This document shows positions 18,867 through 30,590 of a stretch of DNA of 64,000 nt, piece after piece. A program made the translations under genes and the position numbers. The notes under the pieces were generated by a model, which saw only the letters and a program-made list of their open reading frames with translations, did not search any database and was not told where the DNA came from. Each line of letters begins with the position of its first letter. Within the stretch, counting starts at the first letter, position 1. This DNA is from Caenorhabditis remanei (Eukaryota > Nematoda > Chromadorea > Rhabditida > Rhabditidae), in NCBI RefSeq assembly GCF_010183535.1, contig NC_071330.1, positions 11,637,717 through 11,701,716 of the forward strand. The letters are read 5' to 3'.

Positions 18867-21504
18867 CTAATCCAACTCAAAATCCATCTCCATTGAATCC
18901 AGTTCTCTTGAATCTTGAATTTCTAATTGTTCCATATTCTCCGTTACCATTTTTGTTTCCTCCGTTTTCACCGCGTATTTATCGAATGATAATATCATTA
19001 AATCAGTAAAGTTTGAGATTTGAGACACTTCATCCGAATACCCATCTCTTTGAAGTTTCTTCTGCATTCTCCAGCCAACGATTTCTTCGAGACTCGGAAT
19101 CTGAAACATATGATTTTTTGAATGGCTTAAAATGAATCAAGACAAGGTTTGGTGAGAGTTGGGTCTCGCCACGAAAACATCCCCAATTCATGACCTACCT
19201 TGATATAAACTACCGCACTGTGACGTACACCCAGAAACACGTGAACATCCGGAGAGGCGATGAGATAGAACATTCTGGAAACCGAGTCGTTGAGAAGGAA
19301 TGTTGCCAGTTTTCGAACACGGATTTCTCGATGTCTGTGGTCTGAAAAACCATTTTATGAATTAAGAAATTTCAGAAAAAAAATATAAAAGGGGAGTACA
19401 GAAAAACAAGAGTGTCTGACTTCTTTGAGTTCTCTCGGTGGTCAGATTCTATCTAATATACCATAAAAACGAGACTTGTAACGGCCCGGCCCCTCTCGGT
19501 CCTAAATTTTTGAAAAAAGTCTAGTTTCTCGACTTAAAATTTTAAACTAAATGAAAAGTTATGATAGTTTAAGGACTTTTACTCTGAATTTTCTAAAAAA
19601 TTCAAAAATTTTTGTTAAAAAATGAGCACCCCTTTTTGAATCCGGGCCGATTTTTGATAATTCTGGTAAAAATATATTACATGCGCAAGAAAGCAGACTC
19701 ACTTTTTTTTTCAAAATTTTCTTTTGATCTACGCATTCTACAAGCGCGGTAGATTCACACATTTATTGGTTTGTAAATAATAATTCTTTCTTAATAAATT
19801 CACTTTTAGTTTTGCCTCGCCATTGTCTGCTCTAATGCTTCCACCTCAATTTTATCTTTTCGTTTATTAGCTCAAAGTTTCAAAATTTTTCAAACTTTTG
19901 CATTTCAGAGCTCGTACTAACATGTCTACTGAAGAAGCGCCAGTTGATGTCCCCGCCCCGGAAGCTGCTCCAGTCGAGTCACTTGTCTACATCACATTGA
20001 TATCAGATGATCAAAAGGAAGTGAATATCTCATCAGAGGCACTCAAACAATCGCAAACTCTCGCCGATATGGTTGCCAATCTTCAAAGTTCTGGCGTGAC
20101 TGAGGTGAAGAGACTCGGTCCGTTGCGTAACATCACCGGAGATTCTCTAGTCAAGATTGTCGAGTGGTGTGAGCATCACAAGGGAGAACCGATTCTAGTA
20201 CACAATGATGTGGGCGCCGCTCCAAATGCTGGTCCAAATCGAGCAGCGATTCCGGAATGGGATGAGGAGTTCCTCAAAGTCAATAATGGAGAACTCTACA
20301 AGTTGATTCAAGTTTCCGAAATCTTGGAAATCAAACGACTCGAGAAATACGCATGTCAGACGGTGGCTCAGATGGCCGACGGAATGTCTCCAGAAGAGAT
20401 GCAAAACTTCTTTGGAATTCCAGGTGATGAGGAGGACGATGAGACAGCTGGACCTTCCAACTAACTTTGTGATATGATCTATTCATATTGATTCACATAT
20501 ATTTCTATTTCTCTCTATCTATTTATGTATCTTTGAAATGAAACATAATTTGTCTGCAAAAATTTGTCGAAAATATAAAACTCACCCAATTCCACAACAG
20601 CCGTAGTATTCTTCCGATCCATATGAAGCATGCGAGCAACAACCGTTCCATTCAAATCATGGAAGGTAAGCCTAGTCTGCATAGCTCCCGCTCGGTGCCC
20701 ATGCCTTCCAAATGTCTCGTGGACAGCTCTATTCTCCTCAATTGGGAAACCATCAGATCCGAATATATCGTAGAGTGACTCTTCAGGGGGTATTTCGTAT
20801 TCCTGCCACATTCGACTTTCCGTGTAGACGAGCATTTTACGGGGACTCTGAATACAAGGGTGGACATCAAGACAAACCGACGCACTACTTACCATTAACT
20901 TTGCAAAACACCGATTGACTGGATCAACTGCCACGGTGAACAAGCACCCGTTTCTAGCTGTGTTCTTCCCTTTCACACCAATCGGATTGTACGAAACAGT
21001 GAATGTTTTAGACGCTTCTTCTGATAATTGGATAGTCCAAAGTGGAATTTCTCCTTGAACTAGAGACCTATCGAATAGAACTAACTTTCCATTCGGTCCA
21101 CTTCGCATCGTGACTCTTTCAAAGTTGATTCGCAGTGCTTCGGAGATGTCTCCTGTGTATCTGAAGTTAGAGTTTCTCGAAATTCTTCAATAAACTACTC
21201 ACCTAAATTCGTCCTCTTTCCTCTCCACCAAATCAATCCTCTGAATTCCAAAAGTGACTTCATCCGTCATTCTCAAAAACAAGACATAAATGTATCGTGC
21301 ACCTGGAGACAACGAAGAGAATCCATATGAAATATCTTGTCGTTCGAACCGTCCAACCAGACGCCATTTATGAGGAAATCGAATGTCAAAAGCAAGAAAT
21401 TCGTAGAATTGATTAGAGTCCGTATAGAAATAAGTTGTGTTTTCGTGGATTCCAAGAGGGATTAGACGACGGGTAGACTGGTTTTCAAAGTATAGAATGG
21501 GCAT
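18867..21504 (-). CDS. Unknown conserved-looking nematode protein, 402 aa (host gene)
   Basis: Five exons on the - strand: 21504-21203, 21160-20893, 20847-20586, 19341-19199, 19100-18867 (1209 nt, frame closed). The start is the ATG at 21504, 10 bases after a TCTTCCAG acceptor, so SL trans-splicing is plausible. The protein begins MPILYFENQSTRRLIPLGIH and has no signal peptide or membrane segment. It is rich in alternating beta-like segments (LVGRFERQDISYGF, ARYIYVLFLRM, RNGCLFTVAVDPVNRCFAKL, FYLIASPDVHVFLGVRHSAV), perhaps a beta-propeller or similar fold (weak inference), and ends with an acidic tail. I recognise no family. Intron 4 (19342-20585, 1.24 kb) is far longer than the others and carries the complete skr gene 19922-20464 on the opposite strand. 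The 3' end converges with the 792-aa gene. Confidence 0.85.
19922..20464 (+). CDS. Nested Skp1-related protein, short-tail type, 180 aa
   Basis: Single-exon Skp1-family gene lying entirely in intron 4 of the opposite-strand 402-aa gene. The extension is about residues 1-20. The POZ core is YITLISDDQKEVNISSEALK and EWCEHHKGEPI; the Skp1 core has PEWDEEFLKVNNGELYKLIQ. The usual ANYLxIK is changed to SEILEIK. An insertion (GAAPNAGPNRA) precedes IPEWD. The end is short and acidic (GIPGDEEDDETAGPSN), like the copy at 3823, so these two form a subgroup. A TTTCAG acceptor plus the leader AGCTCGTACTAAC precedes the ATG at 19922, a shortened form of the array leader. An upstream in-frame ATG at 19898 falls before the acceptor and is rejected. 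Adaptor role is inferred from family. Confidence 0.92.
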   Translation: MSTEEAPVDVPAPEAAPVESLVYITLISDDQKEVNISSEALKQSQTLADMVANLQSSGVTEVKRLGPLRNITGDSLVKIVEWCEHHKGEPILVHNDVGAAPNAGPNRAAIPEWDEEFLKVNNGELYKLIQVSEILEIKRLEKYACQTVAQMADGMSPEEMQNFFGIPGDEEDDETAGPSN

Positions 21505-22274
21505 TTTTAAGCGGCTGGAAGATGAGAAATTTAGTGAAAAGAGAGAGAGATAACGGAAAACAAAGGTAAAGAAAAAGTTGGGTAATAGATCTCTCCAAAG
21601 TGGGATATCCGGACAAACCTGCACCAAAACCGACAAAAAATGAACACTTTCGACACAAATGAGAGATTTTTTCTCGAATCTGTTTCTCTCTCAACCTTCT
21701 TCCTCCCACACTCCGATTCATTCTTCCCGAGTTATGAGATATTTTGTGTAATAAGAGACGCAGACAACTTCAGAAAGTTTTCGGATTGGGATCAGTGGAG
21801 CTCAGGAGAAAAATCAATGAATGATTAGAAAGCTATCTGTAGTTATCAGGTTTCCAAAAATATAGTGATTCAACTTGAAATAAATAAATTTTTGAAGAAG
21901 AAAAAGAATAATCCATAATGAATCGTTCGAAAATTCCGTATTTTTTTCATCGGAAATTGAACTTTTTCTAGTTAAAACTGTATGATAATTCTCAAAAAAG
22001 ACTGTTGAAACATTCAAAGAAACTACAAATACAACGAAAAGAACAAAAACATCGGAAAAGCAAACAAGAGAGTATGCACCGTAAGAGAGACGCAGATATA
22101 GAAAGGAACAGAATTGGGGAGAGAGGAGAGAGACTCAGAAAGTAAGACAAGTGGAAATATACTTTTGGGAAAATTCTTGGGAGAAGCCTTCGGGAAGGAC
22201 AGCTACAATTTCTTTTCGGTGAATCTGGAGCTGGGGTACAGTACCGTTCAGTAAGAAAAACAATTTGACATTTT

Positions 22275-22595
22275 TCAGTTGGCAATGTCCAACTTTGAGC
22301 GTATGTCATGGTATCACTGAATATCCCAAGATGTGAAATTTTTAATGGGTCATATAGATCAAAAGTAGAGTTCCGTTTTTATAGTGGACAACTTTTTTGT
22401 ACGTTTACACTTAAATGGGACGATTTGAGGGAGAAATTACTTTGTAACTTGCTAGGGAGTGTCCGTACAAAAAAGTTGTCAAATACAAAAATGGAGCTTT
22501 ATTCTTGGTTTGTTCGAGCCATAAAAATTTGTACTTAGTGTGACAAGCAGTGATACCGTAATACCCTTTCAAAGTTGGACATTTTCCACTGAAAA
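22275..22595. mobile_element. Inverted-repeat element, family D
   Basis: About 320 bp with ends CAGTTGGCAATGTCCAACTT and AAAGTTGGACATTTTCCACTG. The internal mirrored parts carry GTGGACAACTTTTTTGTACG and GTGTCCGTACAAAAAAGTTG. No reading frame of note; intergenic between the 402-aa gene and the ceramidase gene. The remainder of 21505-22680 shows no gene. Confidence 0.8.
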
Positions 22596-22680
22596 AGGAA
22601 AAGCCGGTCTATAACTGGGAATACAACAATTCTCAAAATATAAACATTTATTGCAAAAAATATACAAAACCCTTGAAATT

Positions 22681-25600
22681 TCAATCCCAAACCCATGTGA
22701 AATCCTCGAAAACTTTTGGAATCTTCGGCTCAATAACACTACTAAAAACAGTCAAATTATTTCTGACAGGGATAGTAGACACCACTTCCACCATTGACTT
22801 CTCGTTGAAGTTTTCCTTCCCGAGTTCTTTGAGTTTTTGAATTGCAGTGATTCTCCGATTATCTCCTTGTTTCTGCCAATTGTCATAGTTAGTCTCCACG
22901 AGAAACCATTGATTGGAATCCATGTCGAGAGGGTAGACATTGGCAGCTGCCCATCGGTTTCTGGAGTTTTTAGATATTGGTTGGAAATTGATTGATCTCT
23001 CACCTCGAAATAACAACTCCCTCGTTCTTTTTGGTTCCCGCCACAATAATATAAGAAGGTGAGAACAAGTGAGTATTCGAAAGAGTAGCCACTGCATCGG
23101 TATACGTCTCCTGACTTTCCAAGACGTCACGGATAAAGAAACTGACTGGTCGCTTGAATTTTGTGTAGAGTTCCATGAGGATATTGTCAATGTAGGCTCC
23201 GGAGTCTGGAAATAATGGGGAATTGAAAAAAATGAGGTTGACATTCTGAACACATGGTGAAGTTTGCGCAAGTAGTCAGGTCAATCAAAAAGGATTATTT
23301 ATGATTCCGTTAATTTGGAAAGCTAGTTTTTCGGTTGATTGTGTAGACTTTAGCGGGGTGATAAAATTGGTTGTAACGGTGGGGACAAGTGTTTTTCCAA
23401 GGTTGTAAAAACATTTTAATTCGAATTTCAAATCTTTGGAGACACAGGTTAGAATCAGGTTAAGTCTGTTGGTAATGTCACAAATTCCTTCAGAAACTCA
23501 CATCTCGCATTCAAGCTAACACTGTAAGCCCCGGGTCTCTGTCCAGTCAGTACTCCATTATATAATGCAAACGTGATTCCCGAATAGATCACTGTTCCAT
23601 TTCTCGTGAAATCCACATAAACTGTGATATTCTTCAGGAGACCAGTCATGTCATAATCCAAATTTCTTCCATGGAAAATTCGACCAGCAGAGTTTTGGGC
23701 AACGATCGAAGTGCATCCGAGACCGAAGATGCTATAATGAAAGTTGAACATCACTAGAAGATTGTGTGAGCTTACTGTCTTCTATCGAACGCAGCAATGT
23801 CGTATAAAATATTGAGACCAACTATTTCACCGAGTGGTAGACCAGATTGTGTGGCGATACCTGAAAATCGGGAATCGTCTGTTTTCCTGTCGGTCTGTGT
23901 GTCTGTTTTTCCTAACCTTCAAGTTCCAATCGAGTATCCGGAGGGAAGAATCGTTCAACTTTTGATGCCACCCACCAAACGAAAGGTTGAAGAGGTTTAG
24001 GAATGTATTTTCTGAAAATTCAAAGTTTTTTGGGTGTCGGTTTGTCCAGATGTCCAAGTTAACCCAGAAACGAGAATATCACCGCCCTCGGCCTTCTCCG
24101 TGTGACACCTGTGACGCAGTACACTTTTGGCCGGCACGCACCACAACAGGGGTTCGACGCCCCCAATGGGTTTTTGAATTTTTGCATCATCGCAAATGTG
24201 ATTTTCAGATAATTTTGAATCTGACATTCATACTGCCAATCCACCGCCCGACTGAACATTTCAGTTTCCCCTCAATCCCCTTCAATCTCAACCGATATCA
24301 TTCCGTTTCCCGTCAAAATTTTGTACACATTTTCCCACAATCCATCCATTTTCCCGTCGCCCCCAATACGCCACACACCACTCCCTAATTTAGTCACCTC
24401 TCTCGTGCCGATTAGATCCTTATCTTCTACCTGCCCACACACTCACATCTCTATACTGTTCCAACTGATTGATCGATTCATTATTCACACCAACTTTATA
24501 CATTCATTTCATTTTGATTCGGAGAGAGAGATCGAATCTCGAAAATTTGAGATTTTAAGGGGAGATAGAGGGGAATATTTATGATTCCGCTAATTTGGAG
24601 AGCTAGTTTTTCTGTTGGTTGTGTTGACTTTAGCAGGGTGATAAAATTGGTTGTGACGGTGGGGATAAGTGTTTTTTCAAGGTTGTAAAAAACATTTGAA
24701 TTTGAATTTCAAATCTTTGGAGGCACAGGTTTTAATCAGGTTAAGTCTCTCGGTATATGCAGATGTTTTATTTCAGCTTTACCTTTTTCTTATCAAACCT
24801 AGACGTTTGGAAATGGGGACACTTCGGAACCGGAACTTTCACGGCTTAGAATCGTCTCAGTTTCCACATGTCCCGGTTTCAAAACGTCAGATTTCGAACA
24901 GCTACGGATCTCCCATACCATCTTTACTCTTTCTCTGTTTGAAACGGAACAGGTCCCTAAGACTACAGTACTATTACAACTACAGTACCCATATGACTAC
25001 AGTACTCCTATGACTGCAGTATCCCTATAACTAAAGTATACTTATGACAACAGTACTCCTATGACTACAGTACTCCTATGACTACAGTACTTCTATGACT
25101 ACAGTTATGATACTCAACTCCATCCCTTCTCCTACAGTACTTCAATCCTCCCAAGTTCCTCTATCCTTCACCAAGTCAATCTACATATCTAACCTTGAAT
25201 CGAACACCATCCGATGGCGCCAAATGATACGAAGAACTCTCTCCCTTCAGTTCGTTTCAATTCCTCCTCATCAATTCATCTACTTCTCAAGAAGGTGAGA
25301 CGTGATTGATGGGTGTTCCCTCCTTCTTTCGAAATTTTTGATTGACTTGTACTGATTTGTGTAGAATGAAGATTTGAAGAAATCGAAGAGGGGGCAAGAT
25401 CATGATTGAAATGAAATATATGGAGTGGTGGATCACGGGAAATGAAGAAAAAAGGGGGGAGGAGGAAGATTAATTAAGATCGAAAAGAGTTTTGAAATGA
25501 GGGCAAGATTTGGAGAAAGAGAATATGACTATGTTGAAAGAGTGATCAGGAGGTGGACCAAATCTCCAATTTTTCATACTCCTCCCGGCCCAGCAAGGGC

Positions 25601-26124
25601 CAGCAAGGCCGAGTAAGTCCCGGCAAGGCCCAACAAGGCCCGAAGGCCCCAAAATTAAACAATTTTTTTTTCAATTTTTCATCGAAAATGTGAACATTTT
25701 TGATGATTTTTCAGAACTTCCTCAAAGTCTGAATAATATCAAAAGTTGTCTCACAACAGCGTGGAAACGCTTTCAGAAAAAATTTTGCTATCGGTTGGAC
25801 TCAAACCATTTTCTCTAGAATCTCATCTCAACAACTCGACCAAATTTCTTCTAATTCAAACTTCCACAGAAGGCTTTTTGAGCTTTTTGCATACCTCTTT
25901 TTCATGAATTCTCAGTATCTTCTACCCAATAACCACAAAAATCCCGCAACTCACTTGCTCTCTTCGACAACTCCGGGCAAATAGTCCAAATGATCCTTGA
26001 TAACTTGATTCCATCGTTGAGATGGGTGCTCATCCAAGTCGATTGTGTATCTGGGAGGGGTTCTCGTACTGGATATAGGGATGACGAAGAGGAGAATGGG
26101 TATCAGAGGAGGGAGGAGGAGCAT
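22681..26124 (-). CDS. Acid ceramidase / NAAA-family amidase, 353 aa
   Basis: Six exons on the - strand: 26124-25955, 24011-23917, 23860-23776, 23731-23502, 23205-23004, 22960-22681 (1062 nt, frame closed). The enzyme family hydrolyses the amide bond of ceramide or N-acylethanolamines in lysosomes. Residues 1-19 form a signal peptide (LLLPPLIPILLFVIPISS), then YTIDLDEHPSQRW, typical of the family N-terminus. The self-cleaving nucleophile Cys is C123 in FGLGCTSIVA. HGRNLDYD follows with the conserved Arg139 and Asp142. Then come LTGQRPGAYSVSLNARYSGA, AGTKKNEGVVISR, WFLVETNYDNW, and DNRR, all matching family landmarks. The length is slightly short of human ASAH1 but complete. The acceptor TTTTTAG directly abuts the ATG. 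Intron 1 is 1.9 kb and full of simple repeats. A poly(A) signal (AATAAA, - strand) is at 22652-22647. Whether it prefers ceramide or another amide cannot be told from sequence. Confidence 0.95.
23291..23474. repeat. ~180-bp direct duplication, copy 1 (ceramidase intron 4)
   Basis: TTTATGATTCCGTTAATTTG through ACAGGTTAGAATCAGGTTAA matches 24570-24755 at high identity in the same orientation. It is wholly within the 296-bp intron 4 (23206-23501). No coding signal. Confidence 0.85.
24570..24755. repeat. ~180-bp direct duplication, copy 2 (ceramidase intron 1)
   Basis: Second copy of the 23291 segment (TTTATGATTCCGCTAATTTG, GGTGATAAAATTGGTTGT). It is about 1.3 kb away in intron 1 of the same gene. 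Confidence 0.85.
24960..25112. repeat. 17-bp minisatellite (CTATGACTACAGTACTC)
   Basis: About nine units of 17-18 bp around the core GACTACAGTACTCCTAT, more diverged at the left. It sits in ceramidase intron 1. Confidence 0.85.
25583..25652. repeat. GC-rich ~10-bp tandem repeat
   Basis: Repeated CGGCAAGGCC, AACAAGGCCC and GCAAGGGCCA units, in sharp contrast to the AT-rich surroundings. Located in ceramidase intron 1; non-coding. Confidence 0.7.
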
Positions 26125-27142
26125 CTAAAAATGGGAATTGACTGATTGAAAAGTTAGAAAAATCAATTAGCAAGAAAAGCCAATCAATAAATGATGAAAA
26201 TCGCTGAAAAATAATCTTAACACTGCATGAGAAATCCAGATTTTGGGGTCAAGATAAGCCGAAGTGGTTACCTCAAAACAACAAGAACAACTGTCACTCT
26301 TCTCCCGAGAGAAACAAAAATTTAATCGAAAGAGATTCAGAAGAAGTAAGAAGTTGTAATTATTTATCCGGTGGTCAGTTGGTTCCCCTCTCTCTTCTCT
26401 CTTCTAAACCGATTCAACTGGCTGACAACAAGGTGTAAAATGAGAGTCGAGACGAGACTCTTCAGTGTCATTTTGCTCTTTTCACTCACTTTTGTTTATT
26501 CATTTTTCCGTTTGGAAATTGGTTTAGCATCAGCTGATTTCGTAGTTTACAGGAATAGATTTGATACGATTTTTTGTTTTTGGTACGTTTTTTTGATTTG
26601 GAATAGGAGTTTTTCTGTAGAGATTTTTTGGGGTGTTAGAGACAGTCAGCTGTCATGATTTTTGTTTGTGTGGAGCATTTGTTTGGAGAGTTTTTCATGA
26701 AAAAAGTGGAAGAGGTCAATGTATGGATGTGAGAGTTCGTTTTTAGCTGATTAGAACCTGGAAATTGAATTATTTTAAAGAATTATGTGAACTTAGAAAG
26801 GTGAAGAAGAGAGGGAGGGGAAGTATATTCAAAGTAGGGACGTTTCGGAACCAGTCATTTCAAAACAAGGACTTTTCGGAATCTGACAAGGAACTGGGCT
26901 AACATGAACAAAGTTTTAGGTATTATTCCCCTTTTATGATCATTAGAATCCTTGGCTTACACTTTTTCGGTTTTAAAGTGTCCTAGTTCTTCACCGTTTT
27001 GACACAACTTGATATTCAGAATGCCTAGTTTTGGAACGATCTGATGTTAATCTAAAACCTGCTAAGAACTGAAACTCGGTTGGAAATTTTACGGATAAAC
27101 TCTAGGTCGATACATTAAATTTTTTGAAACGTAGGTATTCAT

Positions 27143-27283
27143 AATAGCACGACACATTTCTTACAACATCGCTCCATGCCGTTGAAAAATGTCTATTTTT
27201 CTCTGATAGTGAGTCTCTCAATTTCGCACACAATTTTATTTGGTTTCGGTAGAGCGCGGTTGTAAGAAGTGTGCCGTGCTAAT
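27143..27283. mobile_element. Inverted-repeat element, family A (MITE-like)
   Basis: ~141 bp. The left end is AATAGCACGACACATTTCTT and the right end is GAAGTGTGCCGTGCTAAT, which pair as terminal inverted repeats. The interior carries TCTCAATTTCGCACACAATT and TTTCGGTAGAGCGCGGTTGT. Related copies are at 29534, 54373 and the window end. Confidence 0.85.
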
Positions 27284-28324
27284 AGCCCCCCTCACAATTT
27301 CAGTTTTCTATTCATCTAATACAATCTCCCACTATATCTATACGAACCTATGCCAGACAACCTTCCTTACTCTTATCCCTCTCATTTTGATTTCATCAAA
27401 TCTCAATCACAAGTCTTACAAAACTAACCTTGAAGCTGAGGCATTACAACAAAAAATTTGTAAGCAACTTGTCTCTGTTCTATTTTTAGAAACTTCATCA
27501 AATGCATACGGAACACTGCATGACTCCAGCCGAAAGGTTATGATGTGCGTGTCTAGGAAACAACCTTGAAATTCAGAAGTACGTCTCGAGATCAAGAATA
27601 GACAGACAGAGTAGTAGATCACAATAGAATGGATGGCGTAAAGCTAAGAGTCTAGGATTAGGATCGCTAGTGTTGCTTCACTTGTTACGTAACTTCCCGT
27701 TAGCCACCCTCTCCTCTTCCTCCCCCTTTATTACCACACCCCTAATCTAAAATTGACCTTGAACATAAAAAGGTCCCTGCCGATGACAATCTAATTGAGA
27801 TTTAGAGATGACGTGGCAAGATAGAGAAGGCACGAGGGTCCGGTCAATATGAGGTCTTTTCCGAATTGAGGAGGAGGAATAGGATATCTTTTTGGCGGTA
27901 AGGTAGATACATATTTTATGGGTTTATGATACTGTGCGGTATATTTGACAGTTTTTATTACATAGGGGAGGAATGTTTTGGTAAGGTTGATGAGAGAGGG
28001 GAAATTAGAAGATGAGGGAAAACTAGAGAAGAGTGTTTGGTCTTTTTCTATAGTTTTGAATTAAAATTTATAGGAGAGGTGAAAAAAAGATGTCCGTTTT
28101 TGTAGTTGACATTTTTCGAAAACATTTTTTAGGTTTCGAGTTAGATGCCTTTAAAGCTACACAGTCCTTCTTCTCTGCATCATCTCCTCTGTCACAGTTC
28201 AGAACTTTTTACACCGAAAAAACGGCCAAACTCGGAACAGCATTATTGCAGCTCACACATTTTTTACAGCCGTTCCTTCAAAGTTATGACAATTATAAAC
28301 TAGGTTCCCGCTGCTTGCTACTGA

Positions 28325-28555
28325 TACCGTAAAACCTTTAATAGAGGTGCCCCCAACAAAACCAATTTAACGCGGTATATCTTTTTTCTCAGAGGAGATA
28401 TCAAAAAGTTGCAAACAGACAAAATATAGCTGAATACTTATAAAATATTTCTTCAGTTGAAAAAAATTTTATAGCTCTCAAGACAGTTGAGATATTGTGC
28501 TCTAAACTCTTGCTAAAGAATGCATCTCTATTAGTGGTACCTTATCTTTTCATGG
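28325..28555. mobile_element. Inverted-repeat element, family B
   Basis: Starts TACCGTAAAACCTTTAATAG plus AGGTGCCCCCAAC. The interior has GATATCAAAAAGTTGCAAAC and TTGAGATATTGTGCTCTAAA. The right terminal repeat is degraded. Confidence 0.8.
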
Positions 28556-29533
28556 TAAGCTTATAATAAAAACTTGTCGACTGTGGAAATGTAACTCTAG
28601 ACTTTTTCTTGTTTGGTTATGTAAGCATCAGACAATACATCGCACCGTCACTGTCTCAAAGATAGCCATGCACAATTAAACTCGCGATTTTTTGGGACCG
28701 CTTCAAAACCAGTCAAGTTGAAACTCAATCAAAATAAGATGCTTGACTATGAACATGCGAGATTCGTTAAGCCTGAACAGAACCTTCACCCCCCGATCCC
28801 ATAGCTAACCATCCAAACACATTCATCATCTTCTCTTTCTTTCTCTGCAGATCATAAACACACCTAACATATTACCCGAAAACCGTTCCAATTCGTAATA
28901 ATGTTATCAAACGGTCGAAAAAGGTCATCCCACGAAACAATTGCGGTCCAATCTCGATTGCAATCTCCTCCTCTCAATCTCTCCCTCTCTTCTTCACCCA
29001 AGAATCTCCCCCTCCAAAAAGTGGGCGGAGTTTCGGAAGACACCATCTCCACCACAGGTCATTCCACTACTCACCCCAATTATATTCTCTTTTTTCAACA
29101 CATTTTACCTCGTAATATGTTTCCGCCGCCGTTAGATCTTCTGACAAAAAAGTGTCATTTTAATTACCTAAATCGTTTTTGACACACTTCGGGATTCTTT
29201 TTTTCTCCTAAGAGATTGTCCGACACAGATACGGTAATTAGTGGGGGGAGGGGGGACGGGCGGCGGAAGTTAGAAGAAGGAGTATTTATACTCTGGATTA
29301 AGGTATTAGTTAGAGTAAATTTAGGTGGTTGGTGGTTAGGCTGGTGGTATTGCGGTATCCATTTTGTATTTATTTGACAATTGTTAATATAGCAAAGCTG
29401 GTTATTAATTCTATTTTATTGAATTTCAAAATTTTGAGCGTTTTCTTAATTACTGCATTTGTCGGTTAAAGCTCTAATCTTGCGGTTTTTGAAAATTTTC
29501 AATTCAAATTTAAATTTTCTCATTTTTTTCTTG

Positions 29534-29675
29534 TATTAGCTCTGCACAGTTCTTACAACTGCGCTCCACCGAAATCCCCTTGAGAAATATCCCTTTTTCT
29601 CTGAGCCTCTCAACTTCGCACACAATTTTTTTCGGTTTCGGTAGAGCGTGGTTGTAAGAAGCGTGTCGTTCTAAT
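29534..29675. mobile_element. Inverted-repeat element, family A
   Basis: Ends CACAGTTCTTACAACTGCGC and CGGTAGAGCGTGGTTGTAAG; the interior has CTCAACTTCGCACACAATTT. Second copy of the family at 27143. Confidence 0.85.
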
Positions 29676-29751
29676 AAAAGCTGTTGTATTTTTTTCTTAA
29701 TTCGGTTATCTCTGATAAAACCAGTATTCTTTAATTAAGCTAACGGTGAGC

Positions 29752-29896
29752 TTTCAGAAAAGTATAATAATGCCTAGATTTCAACTCAAATCGGTCTCCC
29801 CAAGATACTACTGTATGTGCCTTTGACCAGAATACTGCAGTTATCGTGGTGAGACTCATTTTGCTGCAAACCTAGGCATGATTATAGTTTTCTGAA
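29752..29896. mobile_element. Inverted-repeat element, family C
   Basis: ~145 bp with ends TTTCAGAAAAGTATAATAAT and ATGATTATAGTTTTCTGAA. The interior has GTCTCCCCA and TCGTGGTGAGAC. It is shared with 35652 and 37231. Confidence 0.75.
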
Positions 29897-30363
29897 CCGG
29901 TGTGGTCTGCTGAGTTCAAAATTTTAGATTTCGAGAATTTTGAATCTGATTGAAGAGGGTTATGGCAGTTCGAAATGTTCTAACTTTAAAAATTTTTCGG
30001 CAATTGTTCTCATCGTTTTTCGGTCTTTCTTGAATTCCAATGATTTTCACAATCTGTTAGTAGCTCTGAAACTGCGGGACTATACTTTTCATGCTGGGAT
30101 TATTCCGTGCCTGCTTGAGAATGTTGCAAATCTTTTTCATTCTTGTTTTTCCCATTTTTTCTATTCTAAAAAAGTAGGTTACTATGTTTTGACCACTACT
30201 CTCTTGTTTCCTGATTAATTGCAAGTAGGTCTTGAGGAGGACGCAGGATCTATCCAATGTTTTTTTCTATTCTGAAGGCATTTGGAATTTTCTCACTTGC
30301 TACTTGCAATTTTACTAGAAAGATTCAGTTTTCACGGTAATTTCATGTCTCGAGTGTGTCAAA

Positions 30364-30590
30364 TACCGTAAAACCTTTAATAGAGGTGCCCCCGACAAAG
30401 CCTATTTAATGCAGTATATCTTTTTTCTCAAAGGAGATATCAAAAAGTGCCATCATACAAAATATGGCTGAATATTTATAAAATATTTCTTCAGTTGGAA
30501 TAAATTTGATAGCCCTCATGGCAGTTGAGATATTGTGCTCTAAACTCTTGCTCTGCTACTGGGGTCACCTCTATTAGAAGTTTTACGGTA
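30364..30590. mobile_element. Inverted-repeat element, family B (best copy)
   Basis: ~227 bp with good terminal inverted repeats: TACCGTAAAACCTTTAATAG on the left and CTATTAGAAGTTTTACGGTA on the right. No coding potential. Confidence 0.85.

Noticed and set aside
24134..24152. GGGGTTCGACGCCCC looks like a tRNA T arm, followed by a T run
   Set aside because: No acceptor partner, A box or anticodon arm upstream; likely a chance palindrome in ceramidase intron 1.
26371..26658. 95-aa frame with hydrophobic N-terminus
   Set aside because: No splice context or family match; composition is typical of T-rich intergenic DNA.
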